Below, piece after piece: positions 16,379-25,128 of a stretch of 64,000 bases of DNA (position 1 is its first letter; the number at the start of each line of letters is the position of its first letter). Source of the DNA: Clostridiales bacterium. GTDB taxonomy: Bacteria; Bacillota; Clostridia; Christensenellales; Borkfalkiaceae. Location: positions 124,001 to 188,000 of the forward strand of contig SVHT01000001.1 in NCBI GenBank assembly GCA_015055615.1, given 5' to 3'. Both the position numbers and the translations under genes were made by a program. The notes below the pieces were generated by a model that worked only from the letters and a program-made list of their open reading frames with translations, ran no database searches and had not been told where the DNA came from.

Positions 16379-17146
16379 ATGGCTGACAACAACGCAATGG
16401 AAAAAGATTTGACGATAGAATCTTTGGCACAAGAAATTCGTTTCGCTTACAAACAGAATCAAAACATTTATACGCAGCTGTCGGCAAGAATTGACGCGCT
16501 TGAAAAAGAGTTGGCTGAACTTAAAAAGAACGGTGCGGCTTGCGCGGCTCCCTGTGAGGCAGAATCTTGCGTATGCGAAGAGCCTTGCGAAAGCGCGGCA
16601 GAAGAAATTGCCGTAGCGGACGAAGAACCCGCAGTAGAAGGGGAGATGGTTACTCGCTATAAGAAGAGTTTTGTTGCAAAGATGAAACAAAGCGACACAA
16701 AACTCAAAGTATATTACAGCGATATTAAAAATGCATTTGATTCTTACAAGAGAATTAATTCGACGATTAGTTTGCAGGGCGACAGATTCAACTTTGGTCG
16801 TGAGACGATTGCGAAGATGACGGTTGTCGGCAAGACTTTAAAGCTCTATCTTGCATTGGACGTAAACGATCCCGAATTGAAAGAAACGGTATATCATCAG
16901 AAATACGTTGGCGATCAGAAAGCGTATGAATCCACGCCTTTCCTTGTAAAGGTTAAGAGCGAGGTTGCTGCAAAGAAAGCCATTCGTTTGGTAAAATATC
17001 TTGCGGCTCAGTTGGATGCGGCGGAAGATAACACGTTTGAACCCGTTGACTACGTAACCGAATTCGCTTATGAAACGGACGAACAGTTAATTGAAAAAGG
17101 GCTTATCAAAGTAACGCAAGGTAAAAAGATTAGCCTTAAATTCTAA
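16379..17146 (+). CDS. Conserved protein of unknown function with coiled-coil N-terminus
   Basis: 255 residues. Residues 1-50 form a probable coiled coil (QLSARIDALEKELAELKK), followed by a Cys/Glu-rich linker (CEAESCVCEEPCE) and a basic-rich domain starting near residue 95 (YKKSFVAKMKQSD). The block YYSDIKNAFDSYKRINS through FGRETIAKM and KTLKLYLALD resembles a domain seen in several Firmicutes proteins without assigned function. No membrane segment or catalytic motif is evident. The start at 16379 is preferred over 16337 because GAGGTGG precedes it. It has its own strong promoter. Confidence 0.6.
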   Translation: MADNNAMEKDLTIESLAQEIRFAYKQNQNIYTQLSARIDALEKELAELKKNGAACAAPCEAESCVCEEPCESAAEEIAVADEEPAVEGEMVTRYKKSFVAKMKQSDTKLKVYYSDIKNAFDSYKRINSTISLQGDRFNFGRETIAKMTVVGKTLKLYLALDVNDPELKETVYHQKYVGDQKAYESTPFLVKVKSEVAAKKAIRLVKYLAAQLDAAEDNTFEPVDYVTEFAYETDEQLIEKGLIKVTQGKKISLKF

Positions 17147-17181
17147 TCATTTAAAACAAAAGATACATACGAATAACGATG

Positions 17182-17219
17182 GAGAGCTGATAATTTCATA
17201 TTTTCGGCTCTCTATTTTA
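17182..17219 (+). terminator. Probable terminator before rnj
   Basis: GAGAGCTGA can pair with TCGGCTCTC (one G-U pair), followed by an A/T-rich tail (TATTTTAT). The loop is long for an intrinsic terminator. Confidence 0.55.
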
Positions 17220-17258
17220 TGAACGGATAAAAACCGTTAAGGAGTAATTTTTAAGAAA

Positions 17259-19247
17259 GTGAACGAAAAGAAAGAAACAAAAAACACAAAAGGCGCAAAA
17301 ACCACGCCTACAAAAAGAGGACGCACGAAAGATAAAAATCCTATGGGGACGGCATTTGACGCGTTGTTCATAGAAAAATCTCTTCCCCCTGCGCCTAAAA
17401 AACAGTCTACGGACAAGCCTCAGAAAACAAAACAGGGGCAAGCAAAAAAGAAGATTACACCCCCGAGAGAGTCTAATAAATCCTTTGAGGCGACAAAACC
17501 TGAAAAAAAGCAAAAAATCGTTCGTGAAGAAAAAACAGGGAAAGGGAAACAATTAGAAAAACCTATTATCAAGCAGACGGCAAAAACCAAAAAAACTTCT
17601 CCCGTTAGGATTGTCTTTTTGGGTGGTGTTGGCGAAATCGGCAAAAATATGACGGCGTTTGAATACGGCAACGACGTTATTATTTTAGACGCAGGCTTAA
17701 CTTTCCCCAACGGCGAGGATATGCCAGGGGTTGACTCAGTTGTTCCCGATATCACGTATTTGGTGCAAAATAAGGACAAGATTCGCGGCGTTTTACTAAC
17801 GCACGGACATGAAGACCATATCGGCGGTCTTCCGTACTTGCTGAAAGAAATCAACGAGGATACGCCCATATACGGCACGAAATTAACCTTGATGCTCGCA
17901 GATAATAAACTGCAAGAGCACAGCATTAAAAACGCCGTGCAAAAGGTCGTGCAGGCAGGTGAACGCATCAAACTCGGTGCGTTTGAAGTGGAATTTATTA
18001 ACGTCAATCACTCTATCTCCGGCGCGTGCGCCTTGGCAATCTACACCCCCAACGGCTTGATTTACCACAGCGGGGATTTTAAAATTGACTTAACTCCCGT
18101 TGCGGGCGAGCCAATCGATTTAAAACGTATTGCGGAACTCGGAAAAGAGGGCGTATTGCTCTATATGAGTGAGTCCACGAATATTGAACGCGCAGGCTAT
18201 ACGATGAGTGAAACGGTCGTTGGTACGACGCTTGACCATTTATTTTCGGAAAACACCAACCGACGTTTGATTATCGCAACCTTTGCGTCCAACGTGCACA
18301 GATTACAACAAATCATTGATTTGGCGGTAAAATACCGCAGAAAAGTAGCGCTCTCGGGGCGTAGTATGTTCAAGGTTGTAGAGGCCGCTGTGAAAATCGG
18401 CGAATTGCTGATTCCCGAAGGCGTTTTGATTGATATTGAAAAGACAAAAAATCTTTTTGACGGCGAACTTTTGATAGTATCGACGGGTTCGCAAGGGGAG
18501 CCAATGAGCGCTCTTACCCGCATGGCGTCGGGAGAATTTAATAAGGTGACGATTGGCACAAACGACACGATTATCATTTCGGCTAACCCGATTCCCGGGA
18601 ACGAAAAGATGATTTACCGCGTAATCAACAACCTTTATAAGAAGGGCGCGCGCGTCGTTTACGAAAGTTTGGAAAAAATCCACGTTTCTGGTCACGCGTG
18701 TCAGGAAGAACATAAGATTTTGCATACGCTGTTAAAACCGAAATTTTTTATCCCCGTACACGGCGAATACCGTCATTTAAAACGTCACGCGCAGCTAGCG
18801 GAAAGCATGGGGATGCCCGAAAATAATATCCTAATTACCGAAATTGGCAACTGTGTCGAACTGACGGCAAAGGAAATGAAATTCGGGGAAAACGTGCAGG
18901 CAGGCACAAGACTTATCGACGGCGAAGGCGTGGAAGATTACGGCACGAGCGAGGTCATGAAAGACCGATTGAAAATGTCGGCTGACGGCGTATGTTCGGT
19001 GGCGCTTGCCGCTGCGGGTAACTACGTTATCAACGACCCCGTTATCGAATCGCACGGTTGCGTGTTTACGGGCAAGGAAATGGAGTGGGAACTCCGTTCG
19101 GTGGTCCAACGCGCCGTGGAAAATTATGATTACGGCGCGGGAAACAAGGAAGAGCTTGTCAACTATATCCGTAAACAACTGAAAAATTATTTCTACAAAA
19201 AGACGAGGCAGGCTCCTTTGATTGTGGTGTCCGTTCTCGACGTGTAA
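17259..19247 (+). CDS. rnj: Ribonuclease J with long basic N-terminal extension
   Basis: 662 residues, against about 555 for typical RNase J. The metallo-beta-lactamase core begins near residue 108 (VRIVFLGGVGEIGKNM) with the zinc motif THGHEDHIGG, then the beta-CASP region (GSQGEPMSAL, SANPIPGNE, HVSGHA, PVHGEYRH) and the C-terminal domain. The enzyme is an endonuclease/5'-3' exonuclease in mRNA turnover and rRNA maturation. The extra 105 N-terminal residues are Lys/Thr-rich, low complexity and probably disordered, perhaps binding RNA. The start is GTG; the RBS AAGGAG is 14 nt away, so the exact start is uncertain. Confidence 0.92.
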   Translation: MNEKKETKNTKGAKTTPTKRGRTKDKNPMGTAFDALFIEKSLPPAPKKQSTDKPQKTKQGQAKKKITPPRESNKSFEATKPEKKQKIVREEKTGKGKQLEKPIIKQTAKTKKTSPVRIVFLGGVGEIGKNMTAFEYGNDVIILDAGLTFPNGEDMPGVDSVVPDITYLVQNKDKIRGVLLTHGHEDHIGGLPYLLKEINEDTPIYGTKLTLMLADNKLQEHSIKNAVQKVVQAGERIKLGAFEVEFINVNHSISGACALAIYTPNGLIYHSGDFKIDLTPVAGEPIDLKRIAELGKEGVLLYMSESTNIERAGYTMSETVVGTTLDHLFSENTNRRLIIATFASNVHRLQQIIDLAVKYRRKVALSGRSMFKVVEAAVKIGELLIPEGVLIDIEKTKNLFDGELLIVSTGSQGEPMSALTRMASGEFNKVTIGTNDTIIISANPIPGNEKMIYRVINNLYKKGARVVYESLEKIHVSGHACQEEHKILHTLLKPKFFIPVHGEYRHLKRHAQLAESMGMPENNILITEIGNCVELTAKEMKFGENVQAGTRLIDGEGVEDYGTSEVMKDRLKMSADGVCSVALAAAGNYVINDPVIESHGCVFTGKEMEWELRSVVQRAVENYDYGAGNKEELVNYIRKQLKNYFYKKTRQAPLIVVSVLDV

Positions 19248-19267
19248 CAAAAGAAAAGGAAAGTAAA

Positions 19268-19900
19268 ATGCAATATACGGCGTCTTTGGTAAAACTGAAT
19301 ATCGACGAGAGAATCATTTCTCGTCGAAAAGACGCTCTTGCGCGCGGTATTCCCGTTGCCGATGACGAAACTTTGCAATTTTTATTGCTCACCCTCGCCG
19401 CGACAAAACCTACGCGTATTTTAGAAATTGGTACGGCGGTCGGGCTTTCGACCGTTGCGATGTTATACGAGTGCAAAGACGCGCGTATAACGACGATGGA
19501 ACTAGAAGAAGAACGTTTTCTCGAGGCAAAGCAAAACTTCGCGGATTTCGGCGTATCCGAGCGCGTAACGGCGCACCTTGGCGACGCGGGAGAAATTCTT
19601 GCGATGATGGACGGGGAATTCGATTTTGTGTTTTTGGACGGACCGAAGGCGCAATACGAAAAATATTTGTTCGATTTGAAACGGCTGATGAAAAAGGGCG
19701 CGGTTTTGTTTGCTGACGACGTACTTTTATACGGATGGGTAAGCGGTGAGGAACCCACCCCGCAAAAACGGCACTCCATCGTAGATAAAATCCGTTCGTA
19801 TCTCGAAACAGTAACGGCGGACAGCGATTTTATCACATCCGTTTTAAACGTTGGCGACGGTGTGGCGCTGTCGGTATACCGTGGCGAAAATAAAGACTGA
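19268..19900 (+). CDS. trmR: tRNA 5-hydroxyuridine methyltransferase-like O-methyltransferase
   Basis: 210-residue SAM-dependent methyltransferase of the catechol/caffeoyl-CoA O-methyltransferase group: ILEIGTAVGLST as the SAM-binding loop, a Glu after the second strand (TTMELEEE), and DFVFLDGPKAQYEKYL with the metal-binding Asp. The closest functional match by context is B. subtilis TrmR (YrrM), which methylates ho5U34 of tRNA and lies beside the U32 proteins that make ho5U. The same pairing occurs here, the two genes being about 15 bp apart. Confidence 0.8.
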   Translation: MQYTASLVKLNIDERIISRRKDALARGIPVADDETLQFLLLTLAATKPTRILEIGTAVGLSTVAMLYECKDARITTMELEEERFLEAKQNFADFGVSERVTAHLGDAGEILAMMDGEFDFVFLDGPKAQYEKYLFDLKRLMKKGAVLFADDVLLYGWVSGEEPTPQKRHSIVDKIRSYLETVTADSDFITSVLNVGDGVALSVYRGENKD

Positions 19901-19915
19901 CAAAAGAGGTTGATG

Positions 19916-21112
19916 ATGAAGGCAGAGCTTTTGGCGCCTGCGGGCAGTTATGCAAAAATGCGTACGGCGCTACATTTTGGCGCAGACGCGGTGTACGTCG
20001 GTGGAAAGCAATTTTCTCTGCGCGCTTTTGCGGATAATTTTTCCGTGGAGGAGTTGCGTGAGGCAACGGCGTATGCGCATGGACTTGGTAAAAAGATATA
20101 CGTAACGGCGAACGTGTTTGCGCGTAACGCCGATTTTTGCGTTTTAGAAAGCTATTTTAAAACCCTTGCAAGCGTTGGCGTAGACGCCGTAATTATCAGC
20201 GATCCTGGCGTTGTATATTTGGCAAAAAAGGTTGCGCCCAATTTAGCAATACACCTTTCCACACAAGCGAATACAACAAATAAATACGCCGTGAAATTTT
20301 GGTTTGAACAGGGCGTTTCCCGCGTGATTTTGGCGCGGGAGCTCTCGATAAAAGAGATTGCGGAGATACACGATTTCGTGCCTGAAATGGAGCTTGAAAC
20401 CTTTGTCCACGGCGCGATGTGTATATCGTACAGCGGAAGATGTCTATTGTCCGATTATTTGGACGGACGTTCGTCCAATCGTGGCGCGTGCGTGCAGTCT
20501 TGCCGTTGGCGGTACGAAGTACGTGCGCTCAACGCAACGAACGGTAAATCGGAATGGTTGCCAATCGAAGAGGACGGGCGCGGGACGTATATTTTCAACA
20601 GCAAGGATTTAAATATGCTCGCATATTTAAAGGAGTTGGAAGACGCGGGCGTTTGTTCGTTTAAGATAGAAGGACGGATGAAGAGCGGTTATTATTTGGC
20701 AACGGTAATAAACGCCTATCGCCGTGCTTTGGACGGCGCGGAATTGTCCGTGTCCGAAAAGGAATTGTTGGCGGTGGCGCACCGTGAATACACGCAGGCG
20801 TATATGCTTGGTAAAAATGTGGAAACTGTCAATTACGAGGACAGTCAAAGTCGTGGCGATTACGTTTATATTGCCGACGTTTTGGGAACGGAAAAGGGTT
20901 TTATTAAGGCGGAAATGCGCAACCGTTTTAAACAAGGCGACCTTTTAGAGGTGCTTTCGCCCGATAATAATTTTGCAAAAACCTTTGTCGCTGACGAAAT
21001 ATACAACAGCAAAGGGGAAAGGACGGACGATGCAAAACTCGTGCAAGAAATTTACGCGATAAAATGTCCGTACGAACTGCAAAAAGGCGATTATCTTCGC
21101 CGTAAAGTCTAA
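19916..21112 (+). CDS. trhP: U32 family tRNA hydroxylation protein (TrhP-like)
   Basis: 398-residue peptidase-U32-family protein. It starts with the typical AELLAPAGS and carries the family signature ETFVHGAMCISYSGRCLLSDYL spread over the middle (quoted in part: VHGAMCISYSGRC), then SCRWRYEV and FKIEGRMKSGYY. Despite the peptidase name, U32 proteins of this type (TrhP, RlhA) are prephenate-dependent RNA hydroxylases; TrhP makes ho5U34, the substrate of the TrmR-type enzyme encoded just upstream. B. subtilis uses two U32 proteins; only one is present here. The ATG at 19916 fits the AGAGG RBS better than the TTG at 19910. Confidence 0.8.
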   Translation: MKAELLAPAGSYAKMRTALHFGADAVYVGGKQFSLRAFADNFSVEELREATAYAHGLGKKIYVTANVFARNADFCVLESYFKTLASVGVDAVIISDPGVVYLAKKVAPNLAIHLSTQANTTNKYAVKFWFEQGVSRVILARELSIKEIAEIHDFVPEMELETFVHGAMCISYSGRCLLSDYLDGRSSNRGACVQSCRWRYEVRALNATNGKSEWLPIEEDGRGTYIFNSKDLNMLAYLKELEDAGVCSFKIEGRMKSGYYLATVINAYRRALDGAELSVSEKELLAVAHREYTQAYMLGKNVETVNYEDSQSRGDYVYIADVLGTEKGFIKAEMRNRFKQGDLLEVLSPDNNFAKTFVADEIYNSKGERTDDAKLVQEIYAIKCPYELQKGDYLRRKV

Positions 21113-21128
21113 TAGGGAAGAAAAAAAC

Positions 21129-22121
21129 ATGAAGAAGATACTCTTAATTGCTACGGGTGGTACGATTGCGTCCTATTCTGGCTCGGAAGGGTTGATACCA
21201 GGGATTGCCGCAGAGGGTTTGTTAAAATGCGTGCCTGAAATTTTTGAATTTTGTCAACCGCACGCCATACAAATCTATAATATTGACAGCACCAACGTCA
21301 CCCCTGCCCATTGGGTACAGCTTGCCACGACAATTCGCGATAATTACGACGACTACGATGGCTTTGTCGTTTGTCACGGTACGGACACGATGTCGTATAC
21401 GGCGGCAATGATTTCGTATATGGTACAACATTCGCCCAAGCCCATTGTATTTACGGGTTCGCAACAGCCGATTGATAAAGAAGATACGGACGGCAGAATT
21501 AACCTTCGCGACAGCTTTTTGTATGCCTCGTCCGATAATGCCGCGGATGTTGTAATCGTATTCCAAGGCAAGGTGATTGCGGGCACAAAAGCAAAAAAAA
21601 TTCGCACCAAGAGCTTTAACGCGTTTACGAGCGTGGATTTCCCTAATCTTGCGGTGATTCGCGACGGGCGTATTATCCAATACATTACCACGCCCAAACA
21701 AGACAAACCCGAGTTTTTCTTGACATTAAACGAGAAAGTTGGTCTTTTGACGCTGACGCCTGGGGCAAGAAAGGAAATCTTAGATGCCTATTTCCGTATT
21801 TACGATGCGGTGGTTTTGTCGGGTTACGGTACGGGCGGTATTCCCGAGGGGGAATATTACGGTTTCTATGAAACGATTGAAAGTTGGGAAAGAAAGGGGA
21901 AAACCTTGGTCGTTACCACGCAAGTACAACAAGAGGGCAGCGATATGAACGTATATCGCGTTGGCAGAGGTTGGAAAAACCGTTTTGATTTACTCGAAAG
22001 CTATTCGATGACGTACGAAAGCATTATCACAAAGCTTATGTGGATTTTAGCGCAAGTGCAAGGGGACGACAACGTACGCGAACTGTTCTATAAGACGGTA
22101 AATTACGATTTGATCGGTTGA
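21129..22121 (+). CDS. ansA: L-asparaginase, cytoplasmic type I
   Basis: 330 residues. The first catalytic Thr motif ATGGTIAS is at the N-terminus and the second, CHGTDTMSYTA, is near residue 80, with the conserved Lys region (GTKAKKIRTKSFNAF) downstream. No signal peptide is present, which favours the cytoplasmic low-affinity form. It releases aspartate and ammonia. It heads a run with two peptidase genes (spacing 20 bp or less), suggesting a peptide and amino-acid catabolism unit. Confidence 0.92.
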   Translation: MKKILLIATGGTIASYSGSEGLIPGIAAEGLLKCVPEIFEFCQPHAIQIYNIDSTNVTPAHWVQLATTIRDNYDDYDGFVVCHGTDTMSYTAAMISYMVQHSPKPIVFTGSQQPIDKEDTDGRINLRDSFLYASSDNAADVVIVFQGKVIAGTKAKKIRTKSFNAFTSVDFPNLAVIRDGRIIQYITTPKQDKPEFFLTLNEKVGLLTLTPGARKEILDAYFRIYDAVVLSGYGTGGIPEGEYYGFYETIESWERKGKTLVVTTQVQQEGSDMNVYRVGRGWKNRFDLLESYSMTYESIITKLMWILAQVQGDDNVRELFYKTVNYDLIG

Positions 22122-22141
22122 TTTAGAAAAGTGGAGAGAGG

Positions 22142-23851
22142 ATGGAAAATCAGTTAAAAACATTTGCGGAAATTGAATACGTTCGCCCCGATTTTGACGA
22201 ATTAAAAAGCTTTTACGAGGTGCTGAACGCGCGCGTTGCGGCGGCAAAATCGTATGAAGAGGTAAAACGTTGTATTTTGGACGAGGAAGAATATTCTTCG
22301 CATATCAACACCATGGCAACCGTGGTGGAAATTCGCCATACCGTCGATACTTCCAACGAGTTTTACGACAAGGAATCGGAATATATTCACCGCGCTTTAA
22401 CCGAGGCGATGCCGAGTATGCAAGCCTTCAATTTGGCGTTGCTGGCTTCGCCGTTTAAGGCAGATATCGATAGAGAATACGGGGAACAATTTCTAAGAGC
22501 AGTCAAGCTCGGCGCAGACAGTTTTTGCGAAAAAAACGTACCGCTACTGCAAGAGGAAAATGAACTTACCAACCGCTATCAAAAATTGACGGCGTCGTGT
22601 AAAATTTCCTTTGACGGCGCGGAGCATAACCTTTTCGGCATTTTAAAATATTTTTCCGATCCCGATAGAGAGGTCCGCAAAAAGGCGGCGAAATTGTACG
22701 CCGAATTTTTTGAAAAGAACGACAAGGAATTGGGCGAAATTTTCGATAGATTGGTAAAAATTCGCCATGAAATGGGCAAAAATATGGGTTTTGCCAACTT
22801 TATTCCGCTTGGATATATACAGCAAGGCCGCATGGACTACGATGAAAAGGACGTTGCGGCGTTCCGTCAGCAAGTCTTGGAAGAAATCGTGCCCTTTTGT
22901 GAAAAGCTCTATAAGGCGCAGGCAAAACGTATTGGTGTGGACAAAATTCGCTATTACGACGAACAGTTGATTTTTTTAGGCGGTAACGCCGTTCCGATTG
23001 GCGATAGTAAATATCTCGTTCAACAAGCGCAAAAAATGTACCGCGATATGAGTGCGGAAACGGGTGAGTTTATCGATTTTATGGTTGCGCACGAGCTTAT
23101 GGATTTGGACAACAAGCCCAACAAGGCGGCGACGGGATATATGACGGCGTTGTGCGATTATAAAGCGCCTTTTGTGTATTCGTGTTTCAACGGTACAACG
23201 GGGAACGTAGACGTGCTTACGCACGAAATGGGGCATGCGTTTGCGGGATATATGGCGATGCGTCATCAGCCCTTACAAGCTCTTTGGAGCGAGCCTACCG
23301 ACATTGCGGAAATTCACTCTATGTCTATGGAGCAGTTTGCCTATCCGTATGCCGAACTTTTCTTCGGGGATAAGGCGGCTCAATACCGTTTTCAGCATTT
23401 GCAGGAGGCAATTACCTTTGTTCCGTTCGGCGTTGCGGTGGACGAATTTCAGCATATTGTTTACGAAAATCCCGATATGACGCCCGAGGAAAGAACGTCG
23501 GCATGGAGCGCGCTCGAAAAGAAATATATGCCTTGGCGTGATTACGGCGAGGAGAACGAGTTTTTTGCCCGAGGCGGTTGGTGGTATCATAAATTGCACA
23601 TTTATCACTATCCGTTTTATTATATCAACTATACGTTGACGACTATGGGCGCAATGGAGTTCAAAAAGAAATTGGCAACGGACAAAACGGCGTGTTGGCG
23701 CGATTATATGACTCTTTGCAAGGTAGGCGGTTCGCTTGGGTATTTGGATACGTTAAAAGCGGCGAATTTGGCAATTCCCTTTGAAAAGGGTGGCGTAAAA
23801 CGCGCGATATCCTATGCAATTAACATTTTAAATAAAGAGATTGAGGAGTGA
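22142..23851 (+). CDS. pepF: M3 family oligoendopeptidase (PepF-like)
   Basis: 569-residue zinc metallopeptidase. The HEXXH motif lies in THEMGHAFAGYMA near residue 362, with the third ligand region DIAEIHSMSMEQF about 27 residues on, as in M3 peptidases. Without a signal sequence it should act in the cytoplasm on short peptides. It is co-oriented with asparaginase upstream and an M29 aminopeptidase whose GGAG RBS overlaps its end, so all three are probably co-transcribed. Confidence 0.9.
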   Translation: MENQLKTFAEIEYVRPDFDELKSFYEVLNARVAAAKSYEEVKRCILDEEEYSSHINTMATVVEIRHTVDTSNEFYDKESEYIHRALTEAMPSMQAFNLALLASPFKADIDREYGEQFLRAVKLGADSFCEKNVPLLQEENELTNRYQKLTASCKISFDGAEHNLFGILKYFSDPDREVRKKAAKLYAEFFEKNDKELGEIFDRLVKIRHEMGKNMGFANFIPLGYIQQGRMDYDEKDVAAFRQQVLEEIVPFCEKLYKAQAKRIGVDKIRYYDEQLIFLGGNAVPIGDSKYLVQQAQKMYRDMSAETGEFIDFMVAHELMDLDNKPNKAATGYMTALCDYKAPFVYSCFNGTTGNVDVLTHEMGHAFAGYMAMRHQPLQALWSEPTDIAEIHSMSMEQFAYPYAELFFGDKAAQYRFQHLQEAITFVPFGVAVDEFQHIVYENPDMTPEERTSAWSALEKKYMPWRDYGEENEFFARGGWWYHKLHIYHYPFYYINYTLTTMGAMEFKKKLATDKTACWRDYMTLCKVGGSLGYLDTLKAANLAIPFEKGGVKRAISYAINILNKEIEE

Positions 23852-23853
23852 AT

Positions 23854-25080
23854 ATGAGAAAAGCACAGCTTAAAAAATATGCAAAATTGATAGTAAAAAC
23901 GGGCTTGAACGTAAAAAAGGGACAAACGGTTTTTGTTGCGGCGGGGCTTGACCAACCGGACTTTATTACCATGGTTGTGGAAGAGTGTTATAAGGCAGGA
24001 GCAAGCGAAGTTTTCGTCGAGTGGAGTCATCAACCCGTTTCCAAGCTCAACGCGCAATATAGAACGTTAGAATCGTTATCACACCTTACTCCTTGGGAAA
24101 AGGCAAAGTGGGAATTCAAAGCTAACAACTATTCTTGTCGGTTGTTTATCGAATCTTCCGACCCCGACGGCATGAACGGCGTTGACCAAGAAAAGATGAG
24201 CAAGGCTCGTCAAGCAACTTATCCCGAAATCAAACCGTTCCGTCAGCAGATGGAAAACAGACACCAATGGTGTATTGCGGCTGTCCCCGGCAAGGCTTGG
24301 GCAAAAAAGGTGTTTCCCTCGCTTTCAGAGAGCAAGGCGGTTGAGGCAATGTGGCAGGCGATTTTGCACGCTTCGCGCGCCGATTCTAAAAACCCTATAA
24401 AAGCATGGAAAGAACACAATTCCGACTTTCGCGCACGCTGTGATTATCTCAACGGCTTGGGTCTGAAATATTTGGAATACAAGAGCGCAAACGGCACCGA
24501 TTTGACGGTGGAACTCCTTCCCGACGGTGTGTTTACGGGCGGTATTGAAAAGACGTTAAAGGGCAGAGCTTTCAACCCGAATATCCCGACGGAGGAAGTC
24601 TTTACTTCGCCCAAAGCGGGCGGAGCGGAAGGGATTGTATATTCGTCCAAACCGCTCTCGTACATGGGCGAACTGATTGACAATTTCTCCTTGCGTTTTG
24701 AAAACGGCAAAGTCGTGGAGGTCAAGGCGGAGCAGGGCGAGGCTTTGTTGCAGAAAATGGTATCGATGGACGAGGGTGCGGGCAAGCTTGGCGAATGCGC
24801 GTTAATTCCATACGATTCGCCAATCAATCAATCGGGTGTCTTGTTCTATAATACCCTTTTCGACGAAAATGCTTGCTGTCATTTCGCGGTTGGTCACGGC
24901 TTTAACGAATGTTTAAAAGGCTTTGAAAAGATGACGGACGAAGAGATTAAGGCGCGCGGAATCAACGACAGTATGATTCACGTCGATTTTATGATTGGTA
25001 CGGCGGACATGTCGATTGTCGGTATCAAGGAAAACGGCGAACGCGTGCAAATTTTTAAAAACGGCGGTTGGGCGTTTTAA
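23854..25080 (+). CDS. M29 family aminopeptidase (AmpS/PepS-like)
   Basis: 408 residues matching the M29 thermophilic aminopeptidase family: N-terminal VKTGLNVKKGQTVFVAAG, and the metal-binding region LGECALIPYDSPI, FDENACCHFAVGHGF and IHVDFMIGTADMSI near the C-terminus, where Glu, His and Asp ligands lie. It removes N-terminal residues from peptides. The ATG at 23854 is chosen over the GTG at 23848 because of spacing to GAGGAG. Confidence 0.9.
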   Translation: MRKAQLKKYAKLIVKTGLNVKKGQTVFVAAGLDQPDFITMVVEECYKAGASEVFVEWSHQPVSKLNAQYRTLESLSHLTPWEKAKWEFKANNYSCRLFIESSDPDGMNGVDQEKMSKARQATYPEIKPFRQQMENRHQWCIAAVPGKAWAKKVFPSLSESKAVEAMWQAILHASRADSKNPIKAWKEHNSDFRARCDYLNGLGLKYLEYKSANGTDLTVELLPDGVFTGGIEKTLKGRAFNPNIPTEEVFTSPKAGGAEGIVYSSKPLSYMGELIDNFSLRFENGKVVEVKAEQGEALLQKMVSMDEGAGKLGECALIPYDSPINQSGVLFYNTLFDENACCHFAVGHGFNECLKGFEKMTDEEIKARGINDSMIHVDFMIGTADMSIVGIKENGERVQIFKNGGWAF

Positions 25081-25128
25081 TTGCCGAAAATTGCGTTATA
25101 AATAATAAAAACAAAGAAGGTATTACCT

